64,000 bases of DNA. Origin: Undaria pinnatifida. Lineage: Eukaryota > Sar > Phaeophyceae > Laminariales > Alariaceae. Below are positions 45,301 through 57,600 of this stretch, one piece after another. Every line of letters begins with the position of its first letter. Positions within the stretch are counted from its first letter, which is position 1. The stretch lies in assembly GCA_012845835.1 (NCBI GenBank), contig JABAKD010000023.1:7825147-7889146 (forward strand), read 5' to 3'. The notes beneath the pieces are model-generated. The model ran no database searches and was not told the DNA's origin. It worked only from the letters and a program-made list of their open reading frames with translations. A program made the position numbers and the translations under genes.

Positions 45301-48300
45301 CAAGCTGCGACTCAGCTGCCGCTGTGCTGCGTGCCGACGCGGTTCAGCTCGAAGAGATAATTGATCACCTCCGTGTCACACTAGTACACGGAGGTGTTCT
45401 ATGCTCTCTTCGAGCTTTATCGCATCCGCAAAAGGCATTGCGGCAGCTTCGCCGGAATCTGTTGCGGAATGCACCTCACCTTATAGTATCTCGTCGTGTT
45501 GGCCCGGCAGCACCAGTGAACTAGACAATTGGTCGAGGAGGAGGCGTCGGTAGTGTTCGTGGTGGATGATGACGGAACCGAGGGCTTCTTCCGCCTAACA
45601 ATGTTGGGCCGGAGAGAGGGTAATGAATACCATCGATGACGTCTAGGCGGCCAATTGAGTAAACCAGTGGTGCTTTTCTGTCTGCTTGAGGTGCTTGAAC
45701 ACGAGATCTAAGTTTGTCGATAATCCGACGAAGCCGCCGCTGCGCTGCGTATGGATACGGTTCAGCTGGAAAGTATCATTGAACACCCCTGTGTCACACT
45801 AGTACACCGAGGTGTTCTATGCTTCCTTCGGGCTTCACCGCATCTGCAGAAGGCATAGCGGCAGCTTCGTCGGTATGTATTGAAGTATGCACCTCACCTT
45901 ATAGTATCTGGTCATGCTGGCACGGCAGCACCAGAAGATTTGACAATTTGTCAAGGAGGAGCCGTCGATGGTGTTCGTGGTGGATGATGTCGGAACCGAG
46001 GGCTTCTTTCGCCGGCAAATGTTGGACTGGAGAGACGGTGATGAATGCCATCGATGGTGTCTCGGCGGCCAATTGACTACACCAGTGGTGCTTCAGTGTC
46101 TGTTGGACGAAGTGCTTGAACACGACGTACACGCTTGGGCAGATACCGACGAAGCTGCCGCTGTGCTGCGTGCGGATGTGGGTTTAGTTTAAAGAGGCCA
46201 TAGAGTACCTCCGTGTCACGCTAGTACACCGAGGTGTTCTATGCTCTCTTCGATATTGACCGCATCCTCAAAAGGCATGTCGGCACCTCCGTCGGTATCG
46301 ATTGAGGCATGCACCTCACCTTTACGTATATGGTGATGCTGACCCGGCAGCACTAGTATATTAGACAACTGGTCGAGGAGGAGCCGTCGGTGGTGTTGGT
46401 GGTGGATGATGTCAGAACCGAGGGCTTCTTCGGCCAGACCATGGTGGACGGGAGAGAGGGTGATGAACACCATCGATGATGTCTCTCTGACCAATTGAGT
46501 ACACCAGTGGTGCTCTTGTGTCTGTTTGAAGAAGTGCCTGAACACGAGGTGCAAGTTTGGGCAGATACCGAAGATGCCCCCGTTGTGCTGCGATCAGATG
46601 TGGTTCAGGCTAAAGAGGTCATTGAACACCTCCATGTCACCGTAGTACACCGTGTTGTTCTGTGCTATCTTTGAGGTCTATCAAATCCGTAGACGGTATA
46701 TCGGCAACTTCGCCGGTATCTGTTGAGGCATGAACCTCACCTTTACGTACCTGGTCATGTTGACACGGCAGCACAAATGAGCACTCAATTGGTCAAGCAG
46801 GACCTATCGGTGGTGTTCGCGGCGGATGATGTGAGAACCGAGGGCTTCTTCCGGCAGACAATGTTGGGCAAGAGAGAGCGTGGTGAATGCTATCGATGAT
46901 GTTACCGCAACCAATTCAGAACACCACTGGTGCTGTTGTGTCTGTTTGACGAAGTGCTTGAACACGAGGTCCAAGCTTGGGGATAATCCGACGAAGCTGC
47001 CGCTGTGCTGCGTCCGGTTACGGTTCAGCTCGAAAACATCATTGAACACCCCTGTGTCACACTAATACACCGAGGTGTTCTGTGTTTTCTTCGAGCTTCA
47101 CCGCATCTGCCAAAAGCATAGCGGCAGCTTCGTCGGTATGTATTGAAGTATGCACCTCACCTTTAAGTATCTGGTCATGCCGGTACGGCAGCACTAGCAG
47201 ATTAGACAATTGGTCGAGGAGGCCCTATCGGTGGTGTTCGCGGCGGATGATGTGAGAACCGAAGGCTTCTTCCGGCAGACAATGTTGGGCGGGGGAAAGC
47301 GTGGTGAATACCATCGATGATGGTACCGCGACCAATTCAGTACACCACTGGTGCTGTTGTGTCTGTGTGACGAAGTGCTTGAACACGAGGTCCAAGCTAG
47401 GGGATAATCCGACGAAGCTGCCGCTGTGCTGCATCCGGATGCCGTTCAGCTCGAAAACATCATTGAACACCCCTCTGTCACACTAATACACCGAGGTGTT
47501 CTATGCTTCCTTCGAGCTTCACCGCATCTGCCGAAGACATAGCGGCAGCTTCGTTGGAATCTGTTGGGAAATGCACCTTGCCTTCAAGTATCTGGTCATG
47601 CTGATACGGCAGCACCAGTAGATTAGACAATTGATCGAGGAGGAGCCGTCGGTGGTGCTCGTGGTGGATGATGTTGGAACCGAGGGCATCTTTCGCCAGA
47701 CAGTGTTGGACAGGAGAGAGGGTGATAAAAACCATCGATGATGGATCCGCGACCAATTTTCTACACCACTGGTGCTTCTGTGTCTGTTTGACGAAGTGCT
47801 TGAACACGAGGTGCAAACTGGGGCAGATGCCGACGAAGCTCCCGCTGTGCTGCGTGCGGATGTGGTTCAGGCTAAAGAGGTCGTTAAAAACCTCCGTGTC
47901 ACCGTAGTACACCGAGGTGTTCCATGCTCTCTTCGAGGTTTACCGCATCTGCAGAAGGCATAGCGGCAGCTTCGCCGGTATCTGTTGAGAAATGCATCTC
48001 ACCTTTAAGTATCTGGTCGGGTTGGCACGGCAGCACTAGCAGATTAGACAATTGGTCGAGAAGGACCTATCGGTGGTGTTCGCGGCGGATGATGTGAGAA
48101 CCGAAGGCTTCTTCCGGCAGACAATGTTGGGCGGGAGAAAGCGTGGTGAATACCATCGATGATGTTACCGCGACCAATTGAGTACACCACTGGTGCTGTT
48201 GTGTCTGTTTGACGAAGTTCTTGAACACGAGGTCCAAGCTTGGGGATAATCCGACGAAGCTGCCGCTGTGCTGCGTCCGGTTGCGGTGCATCTCGAAAAC

Positions 48301-50015
48301 ATCATTGAACACCCCTGTGTCACACTAATACACTGAGGTGTTCTATGCTTCCTTCGAGCTTCACCGCATCTGCCGAAGGCATAGCGGCAGCTTTGTCGGA
48401 ATTTGTTGCAGTATGCACCTCACCTTTAAGTATCTGGTCATGCTGATACGGCAGCACCAGTAGATTCGACAATTGGTCGAGGAGGAGCCGTCGGTGGTGC
48501 TCGTGGTGGATGATGTTGGAACCGATGGCATCTTTCGCCAGACAGTGTTGGACAGGAAAGAGGGTGATGAAAACCATCGATGATGTCTCCGCGACCAATT
48601 GACTACACCACTGCTGCTTCTGTGTCTGTTTGACGAAGTGCTTGAACACGAGGTACAAACTTGGGCAGATGCCGACGAAGCTCCCGCTGTGCTGCGTGCG
48701 GATGTGGTTCAGGCTAAAGAGGTCGTTGAAAAACTCCGTGTCACATTAGTACACCGAGGTGTTCCATGCTCTCTTCGAGGTTTACCGCATCTGCAGAAGG
48801 CATAGCGGCAGCTTCGCCCGTATCTGTTGAGAAATGCACCTCACCTTCAAGTATCTGGTCGGGTTGGCACGGCAGCACTAGTAGATTAGACAATTGGTCG
48901 AGGAGGAGCCGTCGGTGGTGTTCGCGGCGGATGATGTTGGAACCGAGGGCTTCTTCCGCCAGACAATGTTGGACGGGAGAGAGAGGGTGATAAACGCCAT
49001 CGATGATGTCTCGGCGGCCAATTGAGTACACCGGTAGCGCTTCTGTTTCTGTGTGACGAACTGCTTGAACACGAGGAGCAAGCGTGGGCAGATACCGACG
49101 AAGCTACCGCTGTGCTGCGTTCGAATGTTGTTCATTTCCAATTGGTAATAAAACACCCCTGTGTACCACCACTACGCCGAGGTGTTATATGATCTTTTCG
49201 AGCTTCACCGCATCCGCAGAAGACATAGCGGCAGCTTCGTCGGTATCTGTTGCGGTATGAACCTCGCCTTCAAGTATCTGATCATGCTGGCACGGCAGCA
49301 CCAGCAACGTACTCAATTGGTCGAGGAGGACCTATGGGTTGTACACGTGGTGGATAATGTCGGAACTGAGGGTTTCATTCGCCAACCAATGTTGGACGGG
49401 AGAGAGGGTGTCGAATACCATCGATGGTTTATCCTCGGCCACTTGAATACACCAGTTTTGGAGCTGGGCCTGTTTGACGAAGACCTTTTTCGACGAGATC
49501 CAACCTGCACCAAACCGACGACGCTGCCGCAGTGCTGCATCTGGGTGCGGTTAAGCTTGGAGGAGGCACCTCGGTGTCACACTATGACACCAGGTGTGTT
49601 CTGTGCTCTCTTCGAGCTTAGCCGCATCCGGAGATGGGATAGCGGCAGCTTCGTCGCCATCTGGCCCGGCTAGGACCTCGCCTATATGTACTTCGTCGAA
49701 CAGGGCCGGATGCACCCGTGCAGCACTCCATTGGTCGAGGAAGCACCATCGAGGGTATTGGTGGTGGAATATGTTGGGGACAACGGCTTCTTCAGCCAGA
49801 CAACGTTGGACGGTAGATACGGTGACGAATATCGTCGATGGTTCCTCTTCGAACAACTGAGTACTCCGGTGATGCTTGCGTCCCTATTCGACGATGTACC
49901 TAAAGACGAGCCCCAAGCCGTGGCAAGATACCTACGGCTCTGCCGCTGTGCTGCGTCTGGATGTGGTTGAGCTCGAAGAGATAGTAGAACACTTCCGTGT
50001 CATACGAGCTCTCTT
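42340..50015. repeat. Array B of about 420-base palindromic units
   Basis: About 18 units share the design of array A: arm, loop, inverted arm, short palindromic join. Joins lie near 42,460, 42,900, 43,300, 43,713, 44,135, 44,553, 44,975, 45,382, 45,803, 46,224, 46,645, 47,065, 47,483, 47,905, 48,326, 48,748, 49,172 and 49,588. The join at 45,369-45,394 has perfect 11-base arms (CACCTCCGTGT / ACACGGAGGTG). Arms within a unit match at roughly 70-75 percent. Neighbouring units in 46,800-48,900 match each other much better, including an 840-base two-unit repeat (47,225-48,065 and 48,065-48,905). Forward words such as EGFFRQTMLDGREGDEYHRW and reverse words such as HSGSFVGICPRLHLVFKHF recur, interrupted by stops. 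No protein family is recognised. Confidence 0.92.
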
Positions 50016-50027
50016 GATCCTATAGGT

Positions 50028-50810
50028 ATGTTCAACCCAGCAACCGTGCCTGAAATTACCGGCGTGTGCATCGGCTGGGCTCGTAAACCAATTCTAGTAT
50101 TAGCATATAGCGTAAACCCTAGATGTTGGTATTTTGCCCTAGTGTTTCTCTTACTAAGCAAACCCGATTGTTATGTCCGCCCCCCCACCCTTGTGAAAGC
50201 AGATCTACCGGAGGGGACCCTATTTCTCTCCCAGAGGGGGACTCGACCGAAAACAGCTTCACCAATCACCAGAAGCAGGATAAAGACGGGGGGGGGATAC
50301 CACCGCTCGTTATTTGAGTCTGTCCGCACTACGGAGCATGGACATCACGATAAATACCTTGTGGTTTTCGACCACGCCCTCCGAATAATATTCATAATGT
50401 GCCGGCGTGCCTCTCGGATCGTTCTCTTAGCTGTCCTGGTTCATTCTCTTGTGGAGATACGTACTCTTGGAAACGGCCGATATGTACCGACGGACGATGA
50501 CCTTTCTTCGACAAGCGCTGCTTTATACCTGTTGTCCGCACTGCGTTGCGGTTGCGGGCTTGTTCACGTAGTAGCAAAACTGATGTTTTTCCCCGGCGGA
50601 TGTCCACGCCAATTTTTCGATCCAGGCCGTGACTTTTCGCACACGTCTTCTATGTGTCCTTGCAACTACCTCGCCTATCGGTTTTTGTTCCTTCTGTCTT
50701 CCTGCTTTTTCGTTAGTGAAGTTTTTTTGGATAATGTGGACCACCTTACCATACGTATTTTCGTCGAGACAGAAAAAGAAGCCCCCCCCCAGATCGGAAT
50801 GGCGATGTAG
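50028..50810 (+). CDS. Hypothetical ORF after array B
   Basis: This is a 260-codon frame starting just outside the last array unit. It has several hydrophobic stretches (PILVLAYSV..., RASRIVLLAVLVHSL, LAYRFLFLLSSCFF) that could be membrane segments, and Cys-rich parts, but no known family. Part of it (about 50,400-50,500) is an inverted copy of 51,385-51,480, which suggests repeat-derived sequence rather than a gene. No promoter or neighbour supports a role. Confidence 0.15.
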   Translation: MFNPATVPEITGVCIGWARKPILVLAYSVNPRCWYFALVFLLLSKPDCYVRPPTLVKADLPEGTLFLSQRGTRPKTASPITRSRIKTGGGYHRSLFESVRTTEHGHHDKYLVVFDHALRIIFIMCRRASRIVLLAVLVHSLVEIRTLGNGRYVPTDDDLSSTSAALYLLSALRCGCGLVHVVAKLMFFPGGCPRQFFDPGRDFSHTSSMCPCNYLAYRFLFLLSSCFFVSEVFLDNVDHLTIRIFVETEKEAPPQIGMAM

Positions 50811-53300
50811 AACGCGTGTGAAAAATTGAGTGTTTACTTCTCAAAAACGGCGTGGACATGATGACTTTTTTACGTAAGAATGATCAAGGTACGATACTTC
50901 CATCAAATGACATGGTTTTAGTTCAGTACCCATCTTTTTCGCTAGATTCTGCTTACTGTTGAACACAAGCAGGTCAGAGCTTCGAGTTTTTGCGCTAACC
51001 GATCTACAGACATGCTTTGGAGTACGTCCAATCCGATTGTGCAAAATGCGGCGCAATTTTCGTTTTCGTCCCTCGCGTGGGACAAGCCAATTTGATATCG
51101 AAAAATCTGAAAGCCTGTCATGGGTACATACGAGTTTCGCTCCTAGAGACAGCCCGAGAGCCCGCTATATAGAGACAACCCGAGGCCGTTGAAAAAAAAA
51201 TGGCCATGCCACCTCTCTTCCACAGGTCATGGGGGTCAGCACGATACCAAATATTCACCATTTGACTAGATATTGCGAGCGGCATTCGTGCGGGAGAGGA
51301 TTTGGGGGGTTTTACTTGAAATAGGCTGCATGCAGGGTTAAAAATTCGTTTGAGGAAGCGTTTGATGAAGAAACGTCATCGTCGGCAGGAACCCGCGGTC
51401 GGCACATATCCACAGGTTCCCCGGTAGACGTATCTCGACAAGTAATTGAATCAACACCGCTCAAAAGAACGACCCGAGAGGAGGTGGTTTGTTCAATTCC
51501 GCAACGTAGTCGACAAGAGGATGACCCAGAACCTCTCAAAAAAAGCGATCCGAGAGGTGTTCTGTTCATATTCCGCAACTTTGGTACAAGAGCGCCGGCG
51601 GTGGGGAGTGAAAATCATAAGTGAAGCAGGTCTACACGCAACAAGTGAATGCACCGGATTCACTGAATAGGCAAGAAGTTCCAAGAGTTGTTGTGCAAGG
51701 GGGTTGGCTATCATCGCCACAACTCGCCGGCTGAACGTAGCGACCGTTTCCCGTTTGGGGTATCTCGACCAATGACGTTCCTGGGTGGTGTTGTTTATCG
51801 CAGCCAAGTGCGCAATGGGAAATTTTATTTCCAAGCCAAACAATAATATCGGGAGAACAACACGGGTGGTGGAGAGAAAACAAAGTTTAGCAGCGCTGCG
51901 ACGGGTTGGAATTCACCATTACAGTCGGTTATTGTGCGGTCCCGAACACACCCTCCTCTCATCGCTTTCAGGCGACACCATCAATGTCATCGGTGCATTC
52001 ACCGCAAGCAAAGGCAAACGGCGAGAGGTAAACGATGTCATCACGGGTCTCTCACATCGCCACCCTTTCGCATGCCGCCTCCTTACACGCCTATTTGGCC
52101 CTTAGGGTTCCCTGTAGGGGATATGCGAGAACGGGTGGCGAAGTGAGAAGCGCACAGCTGTCAGGTGAATCATTCACAACTCGCTGTTCTTGTTTGTGTG
52201 TGGTGAAAAATCACCGGTAATGTATTGAATATGCTGCCTGAACGCGATGGGAGGAGGACATGTTAGGAAGCAGCCAATATCCGACAGCGCCGCCGCATTC
52301 ACACTTGTCCCAGCGCTGCTCAAGTTTGTTTGCTATTCGCCACTCTCGCTCTCCTCTCCATGACGTTAATTTGCTTGAAAATCAAATCTTCTAATGCGCA
52401 TTTCGCCTCCTTACACATTTCGGCCCTACCGATAGTGCCGGTGCCGGTAGCCCTAAGGTCCAAAAAGGCGTGTATGGAGGCGTTTTGCGAAAACCGGTGG
52501 CGATGTGACACAAGCACGGGCGATCGTTTACAACCCGCTGTTAGAGTTTGGCTTTGGTGAATATTCGAAAATGGGGCGTGGTGGTGTAAGGAAAGCGCGG
52601 GCTATGGTTTAGAACTCGGTGTTAGCCCTCACGCTCGTCGTTAGCGCTCGAGTTTGGTGAATGCGCTGGTTATATTGGTGGTGCCGCCTGAAAGCGATGA
52701 AAGGTAGAAATGTTCGGACGCGACAAATTAAAACGTGTGAAAACCGTACTCATCGCGCATTAGTTATTGGTGATCCTTCCTGTGGTCATGCGTGGTCATG
52801 CAACAACATATCGCGCCTGACTCTTGAGCAGGAGGGAACCATGACGAAAATTTCGGATTACAATAGTTTTGGTCGACGTTCGATGTAGTTCGGCCCAATG
52901 AAAGACACGCGCTTACCTCGTCGAGGGTGCCTTGCCATTTGGTCGTTAAGACAGTTGACATAAAGTTCAAGAAATACCAACAAGAGCTTCTAACCCTAAG
53001 GCTTCCCATAATTAAACCCGTTGGGGCAATACCCTTTGTCTCGAGTGCGCAGGGTGCCCCATCCGTTTTCTTGAAGTCGTGATTAGCTCCCACGCGTGCT
53101 GTGATAAGAGCATAAATATTAATTTAAAGAAGAAATCTTGTGAAGGCGTGGTTCCTTCACCCAAATGAGCGGATCATCGTTTCTGCTTCTCTCTTCGTTC
53201 GTCGCTTACCTTGGCGATGGGGTTGTTCGTCGTTCTGCACATAATTGTCTCAATATCAAGTTATGTTTGGTAAGGAATCGACTTCACGAAGCATCGAGTT
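50811..53300. other. Inverted-repeat debris, no gene
   Basis: The segment 51,385-51,480 (CGGTCGGCACATATCC, GACGTATCTCGACAAG, AAAGAACGACCCGAGAGG) is inverted relative to 50,400-50,500. The word CGA[CT]CCGAGAGG with TTCCGCAAC also repeats directly near 51,470 and 51,550. A stronger inverted pair at 52,050-52,507 is listed separately. No coding sequence is supported. Confidence 0.5.
52050..52507. repeat. Inverted repeat with about 65-base arms
   Basis: Left arm 52,050-52,113 (CATCGCCACCCTTTCGCA, CCTCCTTACACGCCTATTTG, CCCTTAGGG) pairs with right arm 52,440-52,507 (CCCTAAGGTCCAAAAAGGCG, TGTATGGAGGCG, CCGGTGGCGATG). About 325 bases lie between. This could be a small non-autonomous DNA element; target-site duplications were not found. 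Confidence 0.65.
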
Positions 53301-53304
53301 GTTT

Positions 53305-53552
53305 GTGTTATGATGGTGTTAGATTGATGTTGTGATGGTGTTAGATTGATGTTGTGATGATGTTATGACGGTGTTATGGTGATGTTATGATGATGTTATG
53401 ATGATGTTATGATGGTGTTATGATGATGTTATGATGGTGTTGTGATGATGCTATGATGATGTTATAATGATGTTATGGTGATGTTATGATGATGTTATGA
53501 TGATGTTATGATGGTGTTATGATGATGTTATGATGATGTTATGATGATGGTA
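53305..53552 (+). repeat. 12-base microsatellite (GATGTTATGATG)n
   Basis: About 20 imperfect units of GATGATGTTAT with GGTG variants. Regular period, no coding potential of note. Confidence 0.95.
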
Positions 53553-53953
53553 TGACATCCGCCGTCAAAATGTCAACCAGCAGATCCAAGGAAGAAATAT
53601 ATATTCGAGGTAGAAGGTTTTATGCCTTCGGACCCGAAGTGGGACATGTGTGATACAACTGGTATCGTGCCAAAATAGTAGGAGGCAAGACAGACCGCCA
53701 GCTCCTGGCCACCAAGAATCGATATATAACGCCAATTCCGCTGTACCATGATTGTTGCTTGGATGAGTTCACCCCCACCCTCCCACGTCCACAGCCTTTC
53801 TTCCACGACGGCGTATCCCACTGTAGTGTGAGTCTCCAGCGGGTTATGTCACAAATATTTGATCATCCTCCCGAATACAGACCAACATTATGCTGTACCC
53901 GGTACCGTATATGGAATGTAAGTACGAGAGCACAACGTCATGAATGTCTGCAG

Positions 53954-54528
53954 GTGTTGTTGTTGTTCTCACATTAACTCGCATAATCAAGTCCATGATC
54001 ACAGGACAGGCTCCGGTCGCTCTGGAGCTGAGGAATACCCCAGGAAAAAACACAAACAACCGAAGGTGGTACACGCATATATCACAGCGGACGCAATTTC
54101 TGCCTCCACCAGAAACATATAAAAGTAAAATCGGGCGTCAGTCTACGACATGCCAGGTCCATACTGGTTCATACGTCTCATTACTCGCGCCTGGAAAAGC
54201 CGACTGTTCCGCTTGCCACCCAAGAAAGACTACCACGTATATATTACGCGTAGTATCCATCACTACGCATACGCACGACAGACGCAAGTTAATGGTAAAA
54301 AAAAGACAAAGAAAATAAAAGAAGATAAAGGAAAGGAGCGAAAAGAGAAGAGAGCGAAAAAAAATACGAAAAAGGAAGGGACAGAAAAGAAAAGACAAGA
54401 AAAGCAAGATAACTCAAGACAAGAAGAGGAAGCAACAAAAAAAAAAAAAAAAAAAAAAACTGTCATACTAGTAGACCCTCGGAACTGACCAAAGAGGGCA
54501 TTGGGGTCGTAAAGTGTATCAAGTGCAT
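53954..54528 (+). repeat. Dispersed repeat family R2, copy 2
   Basis: Forward copy of the element at 5,716-6,312. It starts with GTTGTTGTTGTTCTCACATTAACTC, runs through CCAGAAACATATAAAAGT and TACGTCTCATTACTCGCGCC, and enters a purine-rich tract ending in about 25 A residues (54,437-54,460). Similarity continues past the A-run into TGTCATACTAGTAGACCCT and GTATCAAGTG, so the A-run is internal to the repeat or an older tail. A truncated start-only piece lies at 61,196-61,228. Confidence 0.8.
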
Positions 54529-54679
54529 CATCAATTGCATTGGGTAGAGAACGCAACATGGCGAAAACGTCAGGGCGGTCTTAGGCTATCTTGTGACGGG
54601 AATTTCAAGGTCCACAAATCTCAAGGCTATGATGGCAAAACCCAGACTTCAGTCTCCTGGGCATGACGCCCCCCTCCCC

Positions 54680-57600
54680 CCCCCCCCCCCCCCTTCCCAT
54701 TTTCACCCCTGACCACCCCCCCCCCTTCCCCCCGGCCGCTTAGAGATGCCGATGGTGGATGGCGCTGCTGCAGCTATTGCGCGTCGCGCTGCAGCTTTTC
54801 GTCTCTCCGTTTCATGATAATTCCGAATGAACAACTCGGCTCCCTCCTCACTCGTCGAAATAATCTGCCGGCCTCCTGAGCAGCCTTTCGCCACCCTTCG
54901 AATTTTATTCCAAAGACCAACATATCCTCCTTCAGATGATCCATCCAGTCTTTCTCTTGCCCCCCTGAGTAGCCCTTACCCCCAACAAGCTCCCCAAACA
55001 TCACCCTCTGTGCCAGACGCTCCTCCCCAATAGGTACTACGAATCACGCAAACAATATCCTCCGTTTGTGCACTATCGCCTCTATGCTCTCGGAAGCTGT
55101 CTTCGCAAGCGCGTCGGCGTACGATAGGGTGTGGTCGTTGCGCTTCCGGTTCCACCATACAAGGCATCGGAGGAACATGGAGTGGCGAACCCGTCGTAGC
55201 CTGTCACAGTCAGGCTTCTTCGGGCTCCACGTCATGCAACCGTCGAGCAGTGTCTCGACCACCTCAGCTTTCAGTAACCGCACCTTCAACCGTAAGCGCA
55301 CATTCAGTAACCGCACCTTCAGCCGTAAGCGCACACCCGGGCGATCATAGATTTCCATCTTGTACCGCTGGAAGCACGCCCAGGCGCTCTGAAGACGGTG
55401 CGTTGTTTCAATACTAAGATCTTTGTTTGCGGTGATAGCCCCGCCCACGTACACCATCTCGATTGTTTGTTTGTATACCTGGCCCGCTGCATTGATTGTG
55501 AAGGACACCTTCCCCCCCCCTTTGGCTTCCAGCTACAATATCTCTGTTTTTGCCTGGGAAACCGTAAGCCCGAACGACGAGCACGCAGTCACGATCACCG
55601 TCATCATCCTCTCCAGCTTGATGATCGTGATACGATGCCCGCATCGCCCGTTACAGCGTACCCTACAATCTCTGCACTTCACCCCCCTCCGCCCGTTGAC
55701 CTTGCCTGTGCGTGAAGTGCCTTCTTCTCGCGTTCCTCCTTTCGTTAGCGCTGCACCATGTTGTCCGTGATCGCTCCATCAGCGAGGAAATGTTTCTCGG
55801 CCACGCGCATTACCGCCGTGAAAATCATGTTGAACAGCAGTGGCGCGAGCACGCATCCTTGCCTGAGACCTTGCCCCACGTCGAACTTATTGGAGCACTC
55901 TCTATCATAAAGCCGGACGCATGCTTGCATACCGTCGTGCAACTGGCGGATGACGGCGAGCATTCTCGGTGGCACGCCAAACCGAGCAAGGACATCCCAC
56001 AGAAGAAATCGGTCGACGGAGGCGTATGCTTTGGTGAGGTCGATAAAGCACAAGTACAAGGGGATGTCCTTCTTCCGCGCCAGCTCATGCAGTCGTCGTA
56101 CTACAAACATCATGTCAACCGTCGAGCGTTGGGGTCTGAACCCACACTGGTCCTCCGGCAGAATGTTGTCGCGTTCGCAATAGTCACTCAGGCGACCCGC
56201 GATGACTTTGAGGAGTACTTTGCCGGCGTGAGCCACGAGGGAGATGCCACGATAATTGCCACACTCAGTCCCATCTTTCTTCTTGTGAAGTATCTTAATC
56301 GTTGCTTCTTTAAATTGTTGCGGTACGCCACCTCCCGTCCACACAGAGACGATGATATCGTGGACCGTTCCGAGGGTGTTCAATTCTCTTTCGTCATCCT
56401 AAACCTTCAAGAGCTCGGCCGGGAGACCATCTGGCCCTACCGCCTTTCGGTTCGCCAACGCACGGATCGCCTCCTCTACTTCGTACCTAGACGGAAAATC
56501 GTCCAGTAGTCTGTACGGGGTACACTGCCTAAGCTCGCCCAAAATGCTCGGATCGAAGGTTGGCGACTTGGTGTTAAGCAGTTCGTGAAACCACCTCACC
56601 CACCGCTCGCGGATGAGGGCATTATCCCGCAGCAATCGACCTTCTTCGTCTTTGATATCCTGCGAGTTAAACGTCCTCTTCCCTTCCACATCCATCCCCT
56701 TGAGGTTTTTCCAGAAGCCTAGTCGATTACCTTCTTGGATACGCCCTTCAAGTTGGCTAACGTAATCATCGAAGAACCTCTGAACAGCTTCCGTCCGCGT
56801 GCGTTTCAGCTGTTTGGTGGTCGCCTTCAAGGCTTGCCGTAGACCACGATCGTTCGGAGCAGAACGGACCCGTGTCCTCGCGTCTTCCCTATCTTGCCAT
56901 CGTGCGTTCAACTCCGCCTTCGTCGCCTCGATCGCACACCAGCCCCTCGGTACTTGATTGCGCCGAATAGTGGACGCTATGTGGGCCGCATTTGACAGTA
57001 GTAGCGTCTCGGTCAGTGACGAGGCCATGTCATCAGCGCTTCCGGCATTAGTACCGGGTATCGGGGAGGCAAGCTCGGCTGCTATCGCGTTTTGCAAATT
57101 TATCCGGAGATGCGGGTCCGCCACAAATCTTGGTAGATCAATAGCTCGCCGGCTTTTGGTAGCTCCCTTTGGACGATTTGATGCGATGCGACCAAAAAGG
57201 CGAATATTTCTGATTACGGGGTTGTGGTCCGACTCAGCGTTCTCCCTGGGTGGGGTACGCACAGTGACATTACGTACCAATCGTCTATCCACTTACCGTG
57301 TCAGTATGTAGTCAAGCCTGCACTGGGCCTTTCCTCGGTTTGGACTTTGAAACGTGTACGATATACCACGATCAGGTGTAACATAGTACGTGTTGAGGAG
57401 GGGCGAGTTTGTTATCCGTTGTGTGAGTCTCCGTTGTCGTTCAGCTCGTCACGTCCGCATGCACCCAATACCTTGCTGTCGATCTACCCCATCCCTCTCA
57501 TGCCTGTACCAGCGTTTGCGTCCATCAGGACAAGGAGGTGGTCCCTACTGGGTACTCCCTTGACCACCTCGTCAAGTGAACCCCAAAAGTAATCAGTTTT

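Noticed and set aside
42340-50015. The regular array as a CRISPR locus
   Set aside because: Units are about 420 bases, with no short identical repeats alternating with unique spacers, and the surroundings are eukaryotic.
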